A stretch of 27,343 nt of DNA from JBGCED01 sp045106055 (GTDB lineage Bacteria > Pseudomonadota > Alphaproteobacteria > CBDDJK01), in contig JBGCED010000134.1 in NCBI GenBank assembly GCA_045106055.1, positions 1 through 27,343 of the forward strand. The letters are read 5' to 3'. Of this stretch, positions 23,834 to 27,343 are shown in pieces. The position numbers and the translations under genes were made by a program. Below the pieces are notes generated by a model. That model was not told the DNA's origin. It saw only the letters and a program-made list of their open reading frames with translations, and made no database searches. The first letter of the stretch is position 1; each line of letters starts with the position of its first letter.

Positions 23834-25453
23834 ATGATGGAAGCCAATCAAGGGTCTTTGTTTGACCTTGGTAAGGATCAAACCGAATATCGCCAATTAT
23901 CCGCCGATTATGTATCGCAGCTGCAAGTGGGCGGGCAATCTTTTTTGCAAATTGATACAAAAGCACTTGCCTTGCTTTCAAAGCAAGCCTTTATGGATAT
24001 TAATTTTTACCTGCGCAGTGGTCATTTAAAGCAATTAAGCAATATCCTAGAAGACCCAGAAGCATCCGAGAATGATCGCTATGTTGCCTATGATTTGCTG
24101 AAAAATGCGAATATTGCAGCGGGCGGCGTTTTGCCCATGTGCCAAGATACAGGAACAGCCATCATCAATGCAAAGCGCGGGCGGCATATTATCACCGCCG
24201 GCAACAGCGATCAGGCAATGCTGGCGCAAGGTGTGCTTGATGCCTATCAAGAATGTAATTTGCGCTATTCCCAGCTCAGCCCGCTTTCCATGTATCACGA
24301 AGTGAACACCAAAAACAACCTGCCCGCGCAAATTGACATTGCATGCGAAGGTGCGGATGAATATAAATTCCTGATGATTGCCAAAGGGGGCGGCAGCGCA
24401 AATAAAAGCTTTTTATATCAGCCCTCCCCTGCCTTGCTTGAAGAAAGCCAAATGCTGCAATTTTTAAAAGAAAAAATGATCAGCCTTGGCACAGCAGCCT
24501 GTCCGCCCTATCATTTGGCGGTGGTGATTGGCGGCACTTCCGCAGAATTAACCATGAAAACTGTCAAGCTGGCATCAACCCGATATTTAGACACGCTGCC
24601 AAGCCAAGGCGGCGATCAAGGGCTTGCCTTTCGTGATCGCGATCTGGAACAAAAGCTGCTTGAAATTTCACGCCAGATCGGGATTGGTGCGCAATTTGGC
24701 GGTAAATATTTTTGCCATGATGTGCGGGTCATTCGTCTGCCGCGCCATGGGGCAAGCTTGCCGATTGGCATTGGTGTATCTTGTTCCGCAGATCGTCAGG
24801 CGCTTGCAAAGATTAATCGCGATGGCGTATTTTTGGAGCAGCTGGAACAAGACCCAGCAAAATTCATGCCTGCGGTCAGCATGGAAAATATCGCCCAAGA
24901 AACGGTTAAGATTGATCTTAATCAGCCAATGGCGGATATTCTTGCAACCCTTAGCAAGCACCCCATTCGCACCCGCCTAAGCCTGTCTGGGTCAATCATT
25001 GTGGCGCGCGATGCAGCCCATCAAAAATTAAAAGCACAATTGGCAAAAGGTGAACCTTTACCCGATTATTTTAAAAATCATCCCATTTATTATGCAGGGC
25101 CTGCAAAAAAACCAGAAGGCTTTGCCTCGGGTTCTTTTGGTCCCACCACAGCAGGGCGCATGGATGGGTTCGTGGATGAATTTCAAGAAGCGGGCGGATC
25201 AATGGTGATGCTTGCAAAGGGAAACCGTTCGCAAATGGTCACCGCTGCCTGCAAGAAGCATGGCGGATTTTATTTAGGCTCCATCGGCGGGCCTGGTGCA
25301 AGGCTTGCCCAAGATTGCATTAAAAAAGTTGAAGTCATTGCCTATGAAGAGCTTGGCATGGAAGCCATTTGGCGCATTGAAGTTGTTGATTTTCCCGCTT
25401 TCATCGTCATTGATGATAAAGGCAATGATTTCTTTGCCGCTTTCACCGCGTAA
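23834..25453 (+). CDS. fum: Class I (iron-sulfur) fumarate hydratase
   Basis: From the ATG at 23834 the enzyme has 539 residues. Earlier in-frame starts lie inside the upstream transporter gene, and AAGGA at 23821-23825 is eight bases before this ATG. It interconverts fumarate and malate in the TCA cycle using an oxygen-sensitive 4Fe-4S cluster. The cluster cysteines are C103 (PMCQDTGTA), C223 (GTAACPPYH) and C317 (GVSCSADR). Substrate-binding blocks CEGADEYKFLMIAKGGGS and FGGKYFCHDVRVIRLPRHG are intact, as is the C-terminal beta domain (FGPTTAGRMDGF, GSIGGPGA). It is the single-chain FumA/B type, not the two-subunit form. Confidence 0.96.
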   Translation: MMEANQGSLFDLGKDQTEYRQLSADYVSQLQVGGQSFLQIDTKALALLSKQAFMDINFYLRSGHLKQLSNILEDPEASENDRYVAYDLLKNANIAAGGVLPMCQDTGTAIINAKRGRHIITAGNSDQAMLAQGVLDAYQECNLRYSQLSPLSMYHEVNTKNNLPAQIDIACEGADEYKFLMIAKGGGSANKSFLYQPSPALLEESQMLQFLKEKMISLGTAACPPYHLAVVIGGTSAELTMKTVKLASTRYLDTLPSQGGDQGLAFRDRDLEQKLLEISRQIGIGAQFGGKYFCHDVRVIRLPRHGASLPIGIGVSCSADRQALAKINRDGVFLEQLEQDPAKFMPAVSMENIAQETVKIDLNQPMADILATLSKHPIRTRLSLSGSIIVARDAAHQKLKAQLAKGEPLPDYFKNHPIYYAGPAKKPEGFASGSFGPTTAGRMDGFVDEFQEAGGSMVMLAKGNRSQMVTAACKKHGGFYLGSIGGPGARLAQDCIKKVEVIAYEELGMEAIWRIEVVDFPAFIVIDDKGNDFFAAFTA

Positions 25454-25559
25454 AAAATACAATTTTGATATTTTCAATCTATTTTGTTGAAAGTCAAATC
25501 AAGCATCCCTGCTGCTTAGCGCAGATCAAGTGACCTCTTTTTGCTGAAAGCAAAACACC

Positions 25560-26837
25560 CTAGAGGTTGAAAAGAAGACCTGTAAAAAACATAAAACTGA
25601 AGCCTGAAGCGAATATCGCCAGTAATATTAAAGTTACCAAAGCATTTTTCTTACATTTCATAAAAAGACGATAAGCGATATTTAAAAAGCCATTATTTTC
25701 AAACGATTTTGTTCCTTGATAGATAAATGCCAAGATAATGACAAGCGGGACAAGCAAAGCATAAGGGCTGCTGATCGAAAATTGTAAAACACCGGCTAGA
25801 AATTCTTCCATGCCTGATCTACCATGACCTTCCAAACTCTTGCTGCCTAAAATGCCAAAGGCGGAAACAGTAATCGCTAAATATCCCAACATAATGGCCG
25901 TGAAGGTTGATATTTTATGATTGCGTGCGCTGCGCTTGGCGTTTTTGCGCGCTTGTAATATGCTGTGTGATGCTAATATTTCGTCGCTCATTACCGCATC
26001 ATATATTTGTTGTAATTGAGGTGGGGAAGATTTTATGCTTGGTCTTACAATGGTTCTACAAAAACTGCGTGCATAAGCCAATATTCCTGCAGCGTTCGTG
26101 CTGGTGCTGAATGTGCGCTTGCCGGATAAAACCGCATGCATAAGGCTTTGCAGGGTTAAAAATTTCCATTCTTTTATATCATTAAGAGTCGCGATAGTGT
26201 CTTTTGTCGGTGAATGATGCTTATGCTGATGCGCAATATCCCTTAGAAAAAAATAGGCGGAATTTGCAAGTGGTTTTGCGTGTTCGGAACTTTCATAACC
26301 ATCGCCATTCACAGAGATTTCGGCTTTTCCGCTGCGTTTAAGCGCGACATTAAATTGAACAATTTCCGTATCAAGCACTGCTTTGATCTTTGTGAAATCG
26401 CCTTCAAGGCACGAGATATCTTGCTGCGTATGTTTTTCCATGAACGCATTAATTTTCTTGTTTAAATTATCCAGTTTTTTATAGTTACGCACAAAATATA
26501 TGGTACCAATAAGCAATTCATCGCTTCCGACCTCTTTTATGTTGGAATTTGCAATAAAAAAACAATGATGAAAGCGCGATTCTGTCTTTGGCTCAGCACC
26601 AAAACCTCGGTTCTTCTCTTCCATCAAATCGCGAATGATTTTTATGCTCAAAAGCACACCGTCACGCGGCCATCGCTTTTGATAGACAATCACATAGCGT
26701 TTATTTCTGCGGATGCTATTAAAATATTTGGCTGGATATGGAAATTCTGAATGCCCAATCAACGAAAAAGATAGCCGTCCCGTTATAGACGGTACCCAGC
26801 CAATCCAACAAAATTTAGCAGATTCATCTTGATTCAC
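25560..26837 (-). CDS. Unassigned membrane protein with large N-terminal soluble domain
   Basis: I do not recognise this 425-residue protein. Residues 1-310 are soluble. They include a beta-rich start (WIGWVPSITGRLSF, 11-24), a strand/helix region with the segment FFIANSNIKEVG (93-104), and a histidine-rich helix FLRDIAHQHKHHSP (197-210) that could bind metal or a nucleotide. A basic stretch (RKNAKRSARNHK, 297-308) precedes three hydrophobic helices at about 311-331, 357-373 and 398-424, so the soluble part is probably cytoplasmic by the positive-inside rule. A small single-span protein gene lies 30 bases upstream on the same strand. There is no signal peptide. Function cannot be inferred from what I see. 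Confidence 0.75.
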   Translation of the reverse strand: MNQDESAKFCWIGWVPSITGRLSFSLIGHSEFPYPAKYFNSIRRNKRYVIVYQKRWPRDGVLLSIKIIRDLMEEKNRGFGAEPKTESRFHHCFFIANSNIKEVGSDELLIGTIYFVRNYKKLDNLNKKINAFMEKHTQQDISCLEGDFTKIKAVLDTEIVQFNVALKRSGKAEISVNGDGYESSEHAKPLANSAYFFLRDIAHQHKHHSPTKDTIATLNDIKEWKFLTLQSLMHAVLSGKRTFSTSTNAAGILAYARSFCRTIVRPSIKSSPPQLQQIYDAVMSDEILASHSILQARKNAKRSARNHKISTFTAIMLGYLAITVSAFGILGSKSLEGHGRSGMEEFLAGVLQFSISSPYALLVPLVIILAFIYQGTKSFENNGFLNIAYRLFMKCKKNALVTLILLAIFASGFSFMFFTGLLFNL

Positions 26838-26867
26838 GCTATTGGGTGCCTTTAACGCTAAGCAATG

Positions 26868-27173
26868 TTAATCATTGCCAATAATATGGCCGACAAGCTC
26901 TAACGATGCCTTTGATTGTGGATCAACAATAATCCTAGGCTTGCCATCTACCGTTTGAATATGAAAATCTGCGGTATTTTCTTTATAACGAGAATCCGCA
27001 TGTTCGTTGGTCTTCCCATTAAGCGTTTCTTTAAATCCCAAGGATTGATTGCGCGCTTCATCCATAGCCCATTTGGGCGCTTTCAAAATGCGCCACAATA
27101 AAACGATTAATATTAGCGTTAAATATCCTGAAATAACCGCGATAATGAAATAAATAAAATTCATCATTACCAT
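26868..27173 (-). CDS. Small single-span membrane protein, unassigned
   Basis: This 101-residue protein starts with one strong membrane helix (residues about 5-29, NFIYFIIAVISGYLTLILIVLLW). A basic, charged and soluble tail of about 70 residues follows, ending in IIVDPQSKASLELVGHIIGND. The ATG at 27173 follows a run of G residues; ATGs at 27167 and 27164 are also possible starts. No family is recognised. It precedes the 425-residue membrane protein by 30 bases in the same direction, so the two may work together. Confidence 0.6.
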   Translation of the reverse strand: MVMMNFIYFIIAVISGYLTLILIVLLWRILKAPKWAMDEARNQSLGFKETLNGKTNEHADSRYKENTADFHIQTVDGKPRIIVDPQSKASLELVGHIIGND

Positions 27174-27194
27174 CCCCCCATTTTGGTATGTATA

Positions 27195-27343
27195 TTACCT
27201 TGATTCGAACGAAGATAAACCAATAATTGCATCTATTTCAACGGCGGCACCAAAGGGCAGCGATGATGCGCCAAGCGCGATTCTGGTGTGAATGCCTTGG
27301 GCTTCAAAGATTGCTGCCATTAATTCGGATGCACCATTGATGA
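27195..27343 (-). CDS. RidA (YjgF/YER057c/UK114) family protein, C-terminal end only
   Basis: Only the last 48 residues fall in the window; the start lies off the right edge. The reading INGASELMAAIFEAQG, HTRIALGASSLPFGAAVEI and DAIIGL is the characteristic C-terminal half of RidA-like proteins, including the conserved arginine before the ALG(A/V) segment that binds the carboxylate of imine intermediates and the LP-GA-VE-D strand. RidA proteins hydrolyse reactive enamines and imines from amino acid metabolism. The variant subgroup cannot be told. It lies upstream of the two unassigned membrane protein genes on the same strand, with a 21-base gap. Confidence 0.85.
   Translation of the reverse strand, partial: INGASELMAAIFEAQGIHTRIALGASSLPFGAAVEIDAIIGLSSFESR

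Noticed and set aside
25539..25555. TTTTGCT-GAA-AGCAAAA hairpin in the 106-base gap after fumarase
   Set aside because: The 7-bp A/T-rich stem with no G/C core and no following U-tract is too weak to call a terminator; nothing else is seen in this gap.
1..27343. CRISPR arrays, insertion sequences or phage genes
   Set aside because: No regularly spaced repeats, transposase or phage structural proteins were seen on reading both strands.

Overview
The window looks like a piece of an alphaproteobacterial chromosome of moderate G+C. Support for this is an SspB-alpha type ClpXP adaptor ending in the usual RLDQF tail, the coxC-DUF983 pair, an alphaproteobacterial-style RuvX, and a pentose/hexose dehydrogenase and dehydratase that read like the Caulobacter XylB and XylD proteins. 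A free-living aerobic heterotroph, possibly marine, fits, but I cannot name a genus. Most of the window is densely packed metabolic and housekeeping genes, and no gap between genes exceeds about 200 bases.

Layout. 1-1697 (-): the 5' part of a large P-loop NTPase that runs off the left edge. 1815-1902 (+): tRNA-Ser(GGA). 1984-4382 (-): a 3-hydroxyisobutyrate-dehydrogenase family reductase and an NCS2 nucleobase permease. 4550-9484 (+): a run of coxC, DUF983, purB, ruvX and an ABC-F ATPase. 9490-11908 (-): a small secreted cytochrome c followed by a GH57-like protein. 12102-18283 (+): a six-gene sugar oxidation operon, then sspB and msrQ. 19601-22735 (-): an EamA transporter, gshB, a LysE-type exporter and folE. 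22837-25453 (+): a second EamA transporter and a class I fumarase. 25560-27173 (-): two membrane proteins that I cannot assign. 27195-27343 (-): the C-terminal end of a RidA-like protein cut by the right edge.

The most coherent system is the operon at 12102-18283: sugar dehydrogenase, lactonase, mutarotase, IlvD/Edd-family sugar-acid dehydratase, KDPG aldolase and KDG kinase. Together they encode a semi-phosphorylative Entner-Doudoroff-like (De Ley-Doudoroff type) route from a free aldose to pyruvate and a triose phosphate. It has a near-consensus promoter (TTGACA-N17-TATCAT) and a three-copy AAGATTAAA repeat at 30 and 15 bp spacing in the intergenic region shared with the divergent cytochrome c/GH57-like pair.

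The least explained material is at the two ends: the STAND-like NTPase on the left and the unassigned membrane-protein pair on the right. Neither can be called a defence or signalling system from this window alone.
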